64,000 nt of DNA from Cryptomeria japonica (taxonomy: Eukaryota > Streptophyta > Pinopsida > Cupressales > Cupressaceae). Within the stretch, counting starts at the first letter, position 1. Every line of letters starts with the position of its first letter. The stretch is taken from NCBI RefSeq assembly GCF_030272615.1, contig NC_081415.1:419142757-419206756 (forward strand), read 5' to 3'. Under the pieces are notes generated by a model that saw nothing but the letters and a program-made list of their open reading frames with translations, was not told where the DNA came from and searched no databases. Shown here one piece after another: positions 24,049 through 35,699 of this stretch. Position numbers and translations under genes: made by a program.

Positions 24049-27000
24049 TGTAGAGTTGTAAATTATCACTAATTCAATTTTCACCTCATATTTGTGACCA
24101 TACTTTAGCGCGTCTCCCCCTCATCTCCTATCTGGGTTCGTTTAGTGCCTTTAACTCTAGTTTTTATGCCATATACACCTACCAATTGATCCTCTGAGGC
24201 TATGTCCTTCTCCCTGGGGCTAATTTGAGGTCCTTGATTGAGGAGGGGCCTATTTTTCTAAGGGAGGATGTGACCTATCACCTCGACGGGAAATAAAATT
24301 GGTGGCTCTATGTGACCATTGGAGGTAGGCCTAATCGGTAAATTGACCTAGGATCTCATATATAAAGACATTTAATCAAATCATTTCATATCTAAGACTC
24401 CAAGAATTTGACCTAAAGCATTCAAGCATTGAAGTGTTCATCATCAAACATTACCAAATATCTTCAAGGCTACATTTCCTTCATTCAATCATTGTGGAGA
24501 AAATTACACCATTCATATGAAAGCATGTGTGTGATTAGGGTTTTGTCATGTTCATGCCATTTCATATGACATATGTGATTACAAATTCAAGAAGCAAAGC
24601 TTCATTATCAATCATTTCAGATCTAAGATATATCTTTCCATTGTTTATTTCAAGTATTTGCAATATTTTTGTAGCATCATAAATTGTACACCCTTAATTT
24701 GGGTGGTACAATTTCATGCTTAGGTTAGCACCCGCCTTAGTGTGTTGCATTTTTTATTTTAAATTCTCTTAAGAATTTAATTAAATCTAAAGTCCTCTTT
24801 CATCACTCCACACATCATAAAATTGGGCCCTTAACCCTAAGTGTGCCCCTTTTTATTTTGTCCTTTTAATTAATTCATTCATTAAAGTCCTAATTAGGTC
24901 CTTTTTTGACCTTCAAGGCCCAATTTCATATATCCAAACACCTTGAATTGTCACACCGATCTGGGATTTACTTTGTAATCACGATATCTTGCATCCCTAA
25001 AAAAATTGAAAAAAGTCGGTCGAACCATGGTGAATCACCATGGTCTAGACTTTTTCTCCCTAAATTTTGGGATCATGTTTTGTCAGTATTATGATGTTTA
25101 AATATTTCTTTGTACGAAATTATATTTGTATGCTGGAAATGTGGTGTCAACTTGCAAGAGGAGAAAACAATTCAAACACACACATGAAACATTGTATTAG
25201 AGGTTATAAATCCAAACAAAGCAAGTTAAATGAATCTAAACTCTTTAAAATCGTTTCATGATCCTCTATCTCCAAGGATCTTCAAGATTCAAGGTGGCTC
25301 TCAGCTTGGAAGAGCACTTGATTCTTTAAGATGACAACCTAAAGAACAAAATTTAAATGATTCTAAGATCTAAATGGAATGCAACCAAGATCTTACTGAA
25401 TGATAAGATGAGATTAAGATGAAATGCAAGATGTAAGACTAAATGCTCAAGATGATGAAGATATGAAACTAGGTTAATTCCAAATTAAAGATTAAATGCT
25501 ACTAGATGAGTTAATTAAGCTAGAAAAGGATGTGCATTTAAGCTAAATGAAACTAAAATGCTATGAGATGAATGCTTGATGCTTTGAAGATGACAAAGAG
25601 AGCTCCTTAACCTGCAAAATGATTATAAGTTTGATGCACAAAAGACTTGATTTTGAAAATGAAGAATGAGAGCTCTATTTATAGGAAAAATAGGGCATTG
25701 AATGGTCAAGATTGGATAATCTTATCAAGGGCCAGGATTGAAAGTTAATCAATCCATGTTTACAATTCTCACCAATGAAATGGTGACAATTGTCAATAAG
25801 AGATTGTTTGAGAGGAGATGTAAGAAGCATTAAATGCTTGAAAAGACATGAAGGTTACCTTAGGAGGTAAGGGTTAAGGTTAGGTTAGGGTTATCCAATG
25901 GATAAAGCTTTTACCCAAAGGATAAACTCTTGTGCAAGGGTTAAAGGGATAACCAAGGTTAAAGTCATGAATGCTTGATGAGACCCTTGGGTTAGCTGAG
26001 GGTTAAGTTAGAGAGAAAGTCTCTAACCATGCAAGAAGGTTGAGTTAACCATTAATGGTTAGGAAGACTTTGGGGACAAATTTGTAAGAGTCCTTCCAAA
26101 TTTGGGGGAACTCAACAAGTTAGCTTGTTGAATGGATAAAGCCTTTATTGCTTTTAAAAGAATTTCCTCCAAATTTGAGAATTAACCTCCTCAAATTTAG
26201 ACAAAGGACATGATTAGGATAGGATTAGGAGGTTTCTAGAAGGATAATTAGGAAGCAAGTGGGAGATGTAGAATTTTGCAATTGGGTGGGGAAAATAGAA
26301 TTTAATTAAAACAAAATTAATTTATTTCAATTGTGGTTGCAACTTGCATTTTTAGGATTTTGCAAGTGGCGGGATTTAAACAAATTTTGATTTATTTAGA
26401 TGCAAAGGACATTTTAATTAAATGTAATAAATTGATCTACATTTAATTAAAATGGGAAAGGGAATAAATTGATATTTTTAATTAAATATGAATTTAATTA
26501 AAATGGCTTAGAGGGGGAATTTAATTAAATGGCTTAGATAGAAGAAGGGTATATTAATTCAATCTTAATTTAATTAATAGGCGATTAGAAGAATAGGGAT
26601 ATTAATTAAATCTTAATTTAATTAATAGGAAGAATTAAGAATAATTAAATGAATGAAATTCACTTAATTCATTGTGCAACTTTCAAGTGTCTACAATATC
26701 AATTCTAGGTCGGCCTAAAGGTGATTTCAATTATTAAATCCCTATATAATGAGGGTTTCCACCATTGGAATTTCATTCAATGTTAATTCCTAAACTAGGG
26801 TTTGACTTAGGCAAACCCTTATTCCCAACCTATTTCCCTTCTCTAGTGTGCACAGTAATAGGTACGGAACAACGATCTTCATAATTGGCTTTATTTATAG
26901 TGACGAATCAATCCCTTATTGGAGTGCAAAAAGTGCAAAGGACCAAAGCGACCGTTGCTATAGCCTTGACAAATCAGGAGCTCCTTCTAGGAATAGGTCT

Positions 27001-27300
27001 GAAGACTCTTATAATCCTCAGATCCATGTTTGTGGCTCGATCCAACAACTGTAGCTCACAATTCACACATAATTACTTCAATTTTTGCCCATTTGCGCTA
27101 ATTTCAACATCTTCAACAAATCAATCCAACTCAATGGAAAGAAGAGGCTCATCAAAGATCCTTGGAATCTAATCAGCAACTGAATCTTTAGATTTAGATC
27201 TATCAAGTTCCCATCTTTCCCTAATGTAATGGTCTCTAATTAAAAATTAGCAGTTTTTACTACATCCAATGGTGGAAACCTTAATATTTTCACCATTACA
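24049..27300 (+). repeat. 3' LTR of element C, split by insert E
   Basis: It starts TGTAGAGTTGTAAATT and ends CACCATTACA. The 5' LTR block GTATTTGCAATATTTCATTCAA is cut in this copy between about 24668 and 26768, which defines the inserted material. Downstream blocks match 12260-12785 closely. Confidence 0.8.
24670..26695. mobile_element. LTR-like insert E (about 2.0 kb) in the 3' LTR of C
   Basis: It has TG...CA ends (TGTAGCATCATAAATTGTAC and CAAGTGTCTACA), no coding frame and AT-rich content, with many ATTTAATTAAA runs at 26280-26690. It is probably a solo LTR. The target duplication is not clean (ATTTT against ATATC), and about 70 bp of extra sequence follows (26696-26768). It holds a perfect 21-bp palindrome at 25024-25044. 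Confidence 0.55.
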
Positions 27301-27304
27301 ATAT

Positions 27305-29060
27305 CATAAATCAAAGAATGAGGAAACTCTTTTAGAATGGTAAAAATGAGTAGGACAAGATACCTTTATTGGCATGGGACAAGGTTTGCAAACCAAAAGT
27401 TGTTGGGGGAGTGGGCTTGAAGATATGGAATATAATGAATGAGGCAATGGGAGCCAAGTTGATTTGGAGTATGTATGCAAATCCTTATCAGAAATGGGCT
27501 AAAAATTTGAGATGTAAATACTTGGATTCTTGAGAGAAGGAATGAATATTGTCTATTCAAAACCCACCAAAACGATCAACAACCTGGAATTTTATGATAT
27601 CATGTAGAAGTCTCGTCACTAATCATATCACTTGGTAGTTGGGAAATGGAGAAAAAGTCAATTTTTGGGGGGACTCTTGGGAAAAGCATCTACCTTTGGG
27701 AGGGGAGAATGAAGTGGCAGAGATCATACGTATTATAAAATTTAGATGGGGCAGGAAAATTATTGATTATGTGGAAAAAGTGAGGGAGAATGGCATAAAT
27801 GTTTGGAAGTGGAAAGACATTTAGGAGTTAAGTCTAAATCAGCCTCAAGAGTCTATCTTTAAAACTCTTTTGCAATCTTGACTTTTATTTCTTTCAGGAG
27901 GCAAGGATAAGATTATTTGGTGTGGAGCTAAAACAGGGAAGTATTTGATGATAGTGGGTTATAAGATTTTAGAGAGGGAATTGGAGGATGAGAAATGGCC
28001 CTTCAAACTATGTTAGAATAAAAATTACCTACTCAAGGTGGGTACTTTTGCTTGGCTCACACTGAAAGGAAGAATATTCATGGGTGAAATATTGAATAGA
28101 TTGGGTTTTCATTGCCCTTTCAAATGTTTTTTTTTCAAAGAGGAAGTTGAAACTTTGGTCCACCTCCTTCTAAATTGTATCTTCTCACAACAATGTTGGA
28201 AATTTCTTGTGCAAAAACTAAACTAGGCAATCCTCTTCCCAATCTAACTCATCGAACATTTTCATAGTTGGAATGTGGAGAGAAAATAAATCAATCTACT
28301 CAAGCATTTGGTAAATTGCCCCATCCATTCTAATCTAGGAAATCTATAAGGATAGAAATAGACGTATCGTTCATGAGAAAGAGGAGTCTTGGGAGCATTT
28401 GTGTACAAGGATCGAGCATGCAATTTCAGAAACAGTGAATGTAAGTACTTTCAATCACAGTTACTAGAAATATCCATTCAGTATGATGGATTAAATTTTA
28501 CAATCCAAGTGTTTATTAAAATTTTGACCCGTCAATGGGTTGGCCAAGGTTGATCTTCTTGAGTGTGACAAGAGTGAGGATATCTAGGTGAAGCCATATG
28601 TGAGATGGATTAAAATAAATTTTGATGGGGCATCCAGAGAAAATCTAGGTGTATCAAGAGTTTGATGCATTGCGAGGAATGAAAAAGGAGTAGTGTTGGC
28701 GAGGGGAGCACAAAAAATGAATGATGGTAATGATAATGAAGTGGAGGCTCAAGTGGCTTTTCTTGTTGTTACTCTAGCAAATAGGTTGTCAGTATCTAAA
28801 CTCCATCTAAAAGGTGACTTGAGAATTGTGGTAGACGTCATTGCCAAAGGCAAAGCATAGAGCTCGAAGATAAATAAAATTATATCTTTAATAGTGCAAA
28901 AACTTAATAGATTTCAAGATATGTTCAAAGAGGGAAATGGAAAGGCGGATTTTCTATCTAACCGGGGGTGTGAGCTTGATGATTAGGAAGTGAGATGGTG
29001 GATTGGCGAATGGGAAGAGAAAGGGTTAGTTGGCCCAGTGGAAGAGGATGGCCTTGGGTG
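27305..29060 (+). pseudogene. LINE ORF2, RT tail, zf-RVT and RNase H part
   Basis: This is the continuation of ORF2 after element C. IPLLAWDKVCKPKVVGGVGL is the conserved block after the RT thumb. NFWGDSWEKHLPL and WCGAKTGKYLM lead into the zf-RVT region (GTFAWLTLKGRIFMGEIL...HLLLNC, some Cys lost). At about 28600-28960 the RNase H domain is recognisable: INFDGASRENLG (first Asp), NEVEAQVAFLV (Glu), LKGDLRIVVD (Asp) and FKEGNGKADFLSN (last Asp). Stops and frameshifts are frequent. In relatives RNase H removes the RNA strand during target-primed reverse transcription. Confidence 0.85.
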
Positions 29061-30060
29061 AGGTGGAAAACCCACATGAGGTGGCGAACAACTGGCAACC
29101 TCACCAAAAACTGGTAGATTTGGGAGATTATCATTTCAAACAAGGATAATCATGGAAACATAGGGAGTACGTCGTCATTCCTCCCTCTCACTCATTGCAT
29201 GGAAGATGCCAAGTACCTTGAGTAGAATTGGCATGTGTGATATTAATGCAAAGGTAATGTGGTAGCACAAATACCACGGCAATTATTTTGCATAAATTAA
29301 TGAAGGAGTATGAGAATTATTCACTCATAAAGCTTTGAGAGGTTTAAATGGTGTGAATGGAAGAAGTTTCCTTCTACAAAACTATTATGCAAGTTTAAAC
29401 AAAGTCAAGGCGATTGCAAGGCAGTGAAGCTTGGAAGGAGATATCAAGCGAGCTTTGGTGGGCATTTGGAAGGCGACATCGATTGAAATTGGGGGTGTTG
29501 TTGTGATAATGGAAGCTAACTTCTCCCTTGTCACAAAAAAACATTTGTTGTCATTCATGGGCAGGATTTCGAAGGACAAAATAGGAAATGTCTTCAAGAT
29601 AGAAGACCTAAAGTTCTTTTAGATGGTGGATGTTTTGTTGAGACAAGAATTTATGGAGTTTGAGTTCAGGTACACAACAAATGCAAACCTAGTCTTGATG
29701 TTTTTTGCATGGGGGCTTGAATTAGGAATAAGGGAGGAGGTTTTGTGGGTAATGACAGAGAGTGTCAATGAGGAGTGGAAGTATAAGATGGGGTCTTTCA
29801 TGGCAATGGTGAGGCTAGGGGAAGGATTTGTATCCATAAATGGGGAATGGATACATTCGATAGATTTCATACCACCCCTGAGACCTTTTTTGATCTAAGG
29901 TGTGAACATGGAGCGAGAAGTGTAGAGGGAGGAGGCACAGGTGGGTTGGGACTACATCAAAAACTATTTGTAAAGCAAGGAGCAGATGGAGTGTGTGCTG
30001 GGACCGGATGAGCAAAAGAAATCAAAGAAAAAATGTGAATTCAAGAAAGTAGACTACTAG
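29061..30060 (+). pseudogene. coding-like tail downstream of LINE RNase H
   Basis: Two same-strand open segments (29431-29622 and 29623-29898, joined in frame by one stop TAG) and a few in-frame remnants up to about 30060 read as one decayed polypeptide with no domain I recognise. The position directly after RNase H and the matching degree of decay suggest a C-terminal extension or third frame of the LINE. No poly(A) tail is visible, so the LINE 3' end is not located. It could also be an unrelated TE fragment. Confidence 0.4.
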
Positions 30061-30239
30061 TTGAGTCGTACGAAGCCAGTAATGTAGGATTTTTTGTCTA
30101 GTTTTCCCTTCCATAGTGGATACTTGGATCGTTAATAGGAATTTTTGTTTTAGTTATATAGCAACAGAACAATTGCAGGAGTTGATACATGGAGTAGGAT
30201 GGTGTTTATTACAATTTATATTTGAATGTGTTGATACAT

Positions 30240-30440
30240 GTAGTATGGAACAATATACTTTTTTAAGAAATTAAATAAAGCATAATATTTGCCAATACAA
30301 AAATAGATTATAATGAGTGGAATTACTATACGTATTCTTGCATTCATGATAATTCACTTGAAATGTCTAAACCAATGCCTAAATGGGTTCAAATTTTGAT
30401 ACAAGAGGGTAATGAATATTTGATTAAAAAATCTTGAATT
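30240..30440 (+). repeat. copia-derived fragment, left of element F
   Basis: It shares AGATTATAATGAGTGGAA-type text and CCTAAATGGGTTCAAATTTT with 33650-34290. The matching sequence resumes at 32935 after element F. Confidence 0.55.
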
Positions 30441-31065
30441 TGAAAAATTAATTGAAAAAACAATTGGATGATATCTTAGAAAGCAACCCCTCTGCTCCCC
30501 TAACCAAATCTCTTTCATAATTGCTAAATTAAAGACTTCCTTTGGTTTCTCAAAGAAAATGCCCTCATATGCAAATTTATGGGAATCTACTGCAGATCCC
30601 AAACTCTAGGGATCTACTTTATGGCAGATGTCTCATCACAAGAAAAAAGAGATCGGGTCTTTCAAGGAGGCCCGTGATTCCTAAAGAAAGCTAGCCTCTT
30701 CATGAAGCAGTGAACCCCAGCATTCAATCCAATGAAAGGTCTGCCCACCACAGCCCCAAGCTGGGCGATTACAAGAAATGATGTTTCTAAAAAGAAACAA
30801 CTGCTTCTATAGAGATTGGGTCTTTCAGGGAGGCCCGTGATTCCTAAAGAAAGCTAGCCTCTTCATGAAGCAGTGAACCCTAGCATTCAATCCAATGAAA
30901 GGTCTGCTCACCACAGCCCCAAGCTGGGCGATTACAAGAAATGATGTTTCTAAAAAGAAACAAGTGCTTTTAAAAATAGAAGCCAAAAATAGAAAACAAA
31001 ATAAAGCAAAAGTTGTACTAATGACCATTAAAATACTAATTACATAATAATTAAATATTATAATA
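30441..31065 (-). repeat. 3' LTR of element F with an internal tandem duplication
   Basis: It is longer than its partner because a block of about 165 bp (GGTCTTTCAAGGAGGCCCGT to AAAAAGAAACAA) is present twice in tandem, at about 30650-30810 and 30815-30980. The partner at 32529-32934 has one shortened copy. Confidence 0.8.
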
Positions 31066-31391
31066 CCCTCCCTTAATGGTCATTCTATCAATGAACTACC
31101 CTACAAAAGACATTGCAAGCTTTTTTATCACAAACGGAAAGAACAATTTGTTACGGTGGAGACCCTCCCTGGATCTACAAAGTGGTAATGACCAAGAATA
31201 CCAGAATCCATCCAACCTGATGTTGGGTAACCAAACTGAAACTTGAAACCATAATTTTGAGGAAATTTTGAAAAACCCTCCAAAACGGAAGATACAAATC
31301 ATCATTTTTTGTGGAAAAAATGGTAAAAACCCTAAACAAGAACAAAAACCCTAAAATGATTTTTGAGGAAAAAACCGAACAAAACCCTGAA

Positions 31392-31524
31392 ACATCGCAT
31401 GGCAAGACCCAAAACATCATGTGGTAAAACAACAGACATCACGTGGTAAAACCTCAGGCATCACGCGGTAAAAAAACCAGACAACATCACGTGGTAAAAT
31501 ACCAGACATCACGTGGTAAAACCC
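31392..31524 (-). repeat. six-unit minisatellite carrying CACGTG (G-box) cores
   Basis: Units of 19-25 bp contain CATCACGTGGTAAAA or a variant. Three have an intact CACGTG; the others read GCATGG, CATGTG and CACGCG. The array is inside element F, near its 3' LTR. Confidence 0.75.
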
Positions 31525-32515
31525 TAATTTTTTAGAGAAAAAAAAAAAGCAAAACCCTCCCATTATTTTATATGGCGAAAAATTAGAAAACCCACAAACA
31601 AATTTTCAGGAAAAAATCATGAAAACCCTGGGACCTGTAAGACAAGGCCTCACCCCGAAAAAGAAATTTTTTTCACAAAAATTTAACAAAACCCAAAAAC
31701 AAAAATTAGGCCAAAATTATAAAACCTAAAATATTATTTTTTTAAGGGGAAAATATTAAAAACCCGAACATGAAAGTCGACCATGGAGAATAAATAAATC
31801 GCGGATGCAGAACACAGGTGGTCACACAGAAACCCTAGTCGTCGACCAGGAAAAATTGCCACTAAATCCGCAAAAAAAAACCTTTTCACGCTAAAAAAAT
31901 CGTTGCAAAAAGATGTGGAAAAAAATCGCGGAGGGTAAAATCCAAGCCGGAGGAAAATCGCAGATCGCGAAAACAGATGGCGCCAAAAAATGGCGTGCTA
32001 GAAAAACCTTCAAAAGATTGCGAAAATAAACCTGTCGTCGCATCCTAGCTTCCCTCCACCCGTCACAATACGAAATCGTGTACGGCTCCCCAGAAAAGCC
32101 GACGTGAAAGTAAAACATAGGTCGCAGAGATCGTAGGTTCAGGAAAAACGCGGAACTAAATCTCGTCGCCGCCAAACCATGCCCAAATGATGAAAAATAT
32201 GATCTGCATACACCAAGAAACACGAACAAAAACATAGCCTTGCAAAAAGTCTACCTAGAAATTCCACTGACTTTTTCAAAACCCTCCCACAAAGGCACAC
32301 AAAAAAAACACGAAATTCTCTGCTCTCTGAAAATATTCAAAATCAAATTTCGAAAATCCCTTTGAAAATTCCTGAAAAAACAATCCCACGAACTGAAAAG
32401 AGCAATTAGATTTTTTTCATAAAAAAAAATTAAAAAAAAACCCTGGAATTATTTTCAGGTAGAAAGGCTTAACGAATTTTTATTTAAAAATTTGCCCCCC
32501 TCTAAAAAATTTCAT

Positions 32516-32528
32516 CGACCTGATACCA
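32516..32528 (-). other. primer binding site of element F, Met type
   Basis: The minus strand reads TGGTATCAGGTCG directly after the LTR terminus, a close variant of the initiator-Met primer site. Confidence 0.7.
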
Positions 32529-32934
32529 TGAAAAATTAATTGAATAAACAATTGGATGATATCTTAGAAAGCAACCCCTCTACTCCCCTAACCAAATCTC
32601 TTTCACAATTGCTAAATGAAAGACTGCCTTTGGTTTCTCAAAGAAAATGCCCTCATATGCAGATTTATGAGAATCTACTGCATATCCCAAACTCTAGGGA
32701 TCTACTTTACGGCATACTTCTCATCACAAGAAAAAAGAGATCAGGTCTTTCAGGGAGGCCCATGATTCCTAAAGAAAGCTAGCCTCTTCATGAAGTGAAC
32801 CCCACTCCCAGTATTCAATCCAATGAAAGGTAAAAAGAAACAACTGCTGCTAAAAATAGAAGCCAAAAATAGAAAACTAAATAAAGCAAAAATTACACTA
32901 ATGACCTTTAAAATACTAATTAAATATTTTAATA
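32529..32934 (-). repeat. 5' LTR of element F (406 bp)
   Basis: Direct-repeat partner of 30441-31065. It lacks the duplicated 165-bp block and the following GATTACAAGAAATGATG stretch. Confidence 0.8.
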
Positions 32935-32939
32935 AAATT

Positions 32940-35180
32940 CAAACTAAAAGAGTATTATTGTAATTATGTTTTAAATACGAATTCTTCATATTAGTAATCA
33001 GCATTCTTATCATCAAGTGAAAGGTCAATCCCACTAGGAAAACATCATGCTAGAGGGCTACGAAATCTGCGTTCCACATTAATAATAGAATTATCAAAAA
33101 CAAAGCAATATTAATTGCTAAGATTGTTTCACAAATACAAGGCTTATATTACAATGCATTTTTTTCTCTTGTTGTCGCTTTGTGTTGACATTAGCAATAA
33201 AAATAAATTAGCTTTTCCACTATACATGCCCCAATCCAAAAAATTTGTTGAAAGAAAAAATGAATTTAATTTCCAACTTTTAAAGAAAATACTAATGCTT
33301 AGTACTCTTAAAGAAGTTCTCTTAGGGAAAAAACCTTATGTTTCATGTTTTAGATTCTCCTAGATTTATACATATTCATAAATAAATAAAACTTGATCTA
33401 AATCCATCCCCCATTTTTGTTGGATGTGATGAATATTCTAAACCATTCATAAATAAATAAATAGAACTTTATCTAAATCCATCCAACAAAAATGTTGGAT
33501 GCAACGAATATTCTAAACCATGTGGTATATAAAATCTTCAAACTAATAAAGTTATAATGTGACACAAACAATGTTACAAATAGTTTATGATTGTTCTAAA
33601 AATGACATTATTGTAATTGATGATAATATTGAAATTGATAGTAATAGTAAAATGGATTATAATAAGTGGAATTACTATATGTATTCTTACATTCAATATG
33701 ATTCATTGTAAATGTCTAAACCAACTAATAAAGTTATAATGTGACACAAACAATGTTACGAATAGTTTATGATTGTTCTAAAAATGACATTATTGTAATT
33801 GATGATAATATTGAAATTGATAGTAATAATAAAATGGATTATAACAAGTGGAATTACTATATGTATTCTTACATTCAATATGATTCATTGTAAATGTCTA
33901 AACCAACTAATAAAGTTATAATGTGACACAAACAATGTTACGAATAGTTTATGATTGTTCTAAAAATGACATTATTGTAATTGATGATAATATTGAAATT
34001 GATAGTAATAGTAAAATGGATTATAATAAGTGGAATTACTATATGTATTATTACATTCAATATGATTCATTGTAAATGTCTAAACCAACTAATAAAGTTA
34101 TAATGTGACACAAACAATGTTACGAATAGTTTATGATTGTTCTAAAAATGACATTATTGTAATTGATGATAATATTGAAATTGATAGTAATAGTAAAATG
34201 GATTATAATAAGTGGAATTACTATATGTATTATTACATTCAATATGATTCATTGTAAATGTCTAAACCAATGTCTAAATGGGTTCAAATTTTCTCGAATT
34301 GAAACTAAGAGTATTATTCTAACTATGTTTTAAATAATAATTATCATCATCATTCTTATGATCAAGTGAAAGGTCAATCACACTAGGAAAACACCATGTT
34401 AGAGGGCTATGATATCTTAGTTCCATGCTAATAATCAAATTGACAAATAAAAAGCAAGATTAATTGCTAAGATTTTTTAACAAATACAAGGCTTATATTA
34501 CAATGCATATTTTTCTCTTGTTGTTTATTTGTGTTAACATTAGCAACAAAAATAAGTTAGCCTTTCCACCATATATACCCCAACCCCAAGTTTTTGTTAT
34601 GAAAGGAAAAAAATATTTAATTTGCAATATTTAAAGAATAGTCTAAGAGATTGAAAAAAATTCAGCAATGATATGAAAAAATTAAGCAAAAAAGTGAAGT
34701 GAACAAAACTTATTTGTCACTCTTATAATCAAATTATTATTCCTTGCATAAAAGATCTCATTATAATTTCATGTAAATCTTTTCCTTAATTTTAAATGGA
34801 ACAATGAACAAATATGATATCTTTTGGTGTACTTTACCTGTACTCCTTTAAAGAGAGGTATGCTAGTTGTAATTATGTTTTAAATACATTTTCTTCATAT
34901 TAGTGATCATCATTCCTACAATCAAGTAAAAAGTCAATCCTACTAGGAAGACAACATGCTAGAGGGCTATGAAACACATCAAATCAAATTTGTAACAAAC
35001 TTGAATTATTTAATGGTAAAGTTCAAGTTTTTACACTGAATTCTATATATCCGAGTTCCGCACAAATAATAAAATTGGCAAACATAAAGCAAGATTAATT
35101 GCTAATTTTTTCACAAATACAAGACATTACAATGCATATTTTTCCCTCATTGTCAACTTGTATTAAGCATTAGCAACAAA
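32940..35180 (+). repeat. copia-derived repeat cluster, three copies of a 280-300 bp block
   Basis: A block with AATTATGTTTTAAATA, GGTCAATCCCACTAGGAA, GCTAGAGGGCTA and ACAAATACAAGGCTTATA recurs at about 32945-33230, 34312-34590 and 34865-35170. Between them, 33290-33545 matches the copia remnant at 4180-4375 (AAAGAAG-TTAGG-AAACCT and TTTGTTGGATGTGATGAA). No intact frame remains. Confidence 0.65.
33541..34268 (+). repeat. tandem array, four copies of a 182-bp unit
   Basis: Copies begin AACTAATAAAGTTATAATG at 33541, 33723, 33905 and 34087. The period is exactly 182 bp with only a few differences among copies. The unit is partly derived from the adjoining copia text and is not a multiple of three. 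Confidence 0.9.
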
Positions 35181-35214
35181 AATATGCTATTTTTCTCTCG
35201 TTGTCACTACTCTT

Positions 35215-35280
35215 GAGCTCTCTTACAACATGATGATGGATCAGCGGAGTGTGATCCGAAACATTGATACAATAAAAAAC
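35215..35280. repeat. dispersed 60-bp repeat, first copy
   Basis: Reads GAGCTCTCTTAC...GATGATGGATC-GGAGTGTGATCC-AAACATTGAT and is shared with 40930-40990 in intron 8 of the UPL3 gene. It is presumably the end of a common TE family. Confidence 0.6.
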
Positions 35281-35699
35281 ACAATCAAAATCCAGAAATA
35301 ACACACACAAAAAATAAATAAACCAAATAGAATTTAGTTTGCAATATTTAAAGATATATGGATTGAAGAAAATTCAGCAAAAAGAATTTAGTTCACAATA
35401 TTTAAAGATCTATGGATTGAAGAAAATTCAGTGATATCACCAAAAAACTGGAAAAAAAAGGTCAAAGTGATCAAAACTTATGTGTCACAACACTCTTCTA
35501 ATCAAATTATTATTCCTTGCATAAATAATCTTTTTATAACTTTATGTAAATCTTCCTTAATTTATAAATACTAATCCAAGTTGTGCAAGAAACTAAAACA
35601 TTTTGACATGCAAATTCCACGAGAATTAAATACTGTAAAAAATTAAAATATTTTGATATACAAATCCGACAATAATCAAATGGTATTTAATTTTAAAGG

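Larger units (their letters stand above)
11680..27300 (+). mobile_element. LTR retrotransposon C (15.6 kb with nested inserts), gag-only
   Basis: It starts TGTAGCATCATAAATTG and ends CACCATTACA. Flanks are ATATT (11675-11679) and ATATC (27301-27305), a 5-bp duplication with one change. The order is 5' LTR (11680-12785), primer site, gag-like frames with a G-patch, nested element D, 3' noncoding zone, polypurine tract (24032-24048) and 3' LTR (24049-27300) with insert E. Without D and E it is about 6.2 kb. No RT, RNase H or integrase motif is seen, so it appears non-autonomous. Its removal rejoins LINE ORF2 in frame. Confidence 0.85.
30441..32934 (-). mobile_element. non-autonomous LTR retrotransposon F (2.5 kb)
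   Basis: Two direct repeats, 30441-31065 and 32529-32934, share the TGAAAAATTAATTGAA start and long blocks. The minus strand reads a Met-type primer site next to the right-hand repeat (so that is the 5' LTR) and a purine tract AAGGGAGGG next to the left-hand one. Flanks are GAATT (30436-30440) and AAATT (32935-32939). The outer minus-strand LTR ends read TATTA rather than TG, in both copies. The 1.46-kb interior has no gag or pol that I recognise. Confidence 0.8.

Noticed and set aside
29431-29898. Independent host gene
   Set aside because: The frames carry stops, have no recognised domain and sit directly after LINE RNase H. More likely LINE tail.
33541-34268. CRISPR-like direct repeats
   Set aside because: Units are 182 bp, contiguous and without spacers, in a plant nuclear context. 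This is a tandem satellite.
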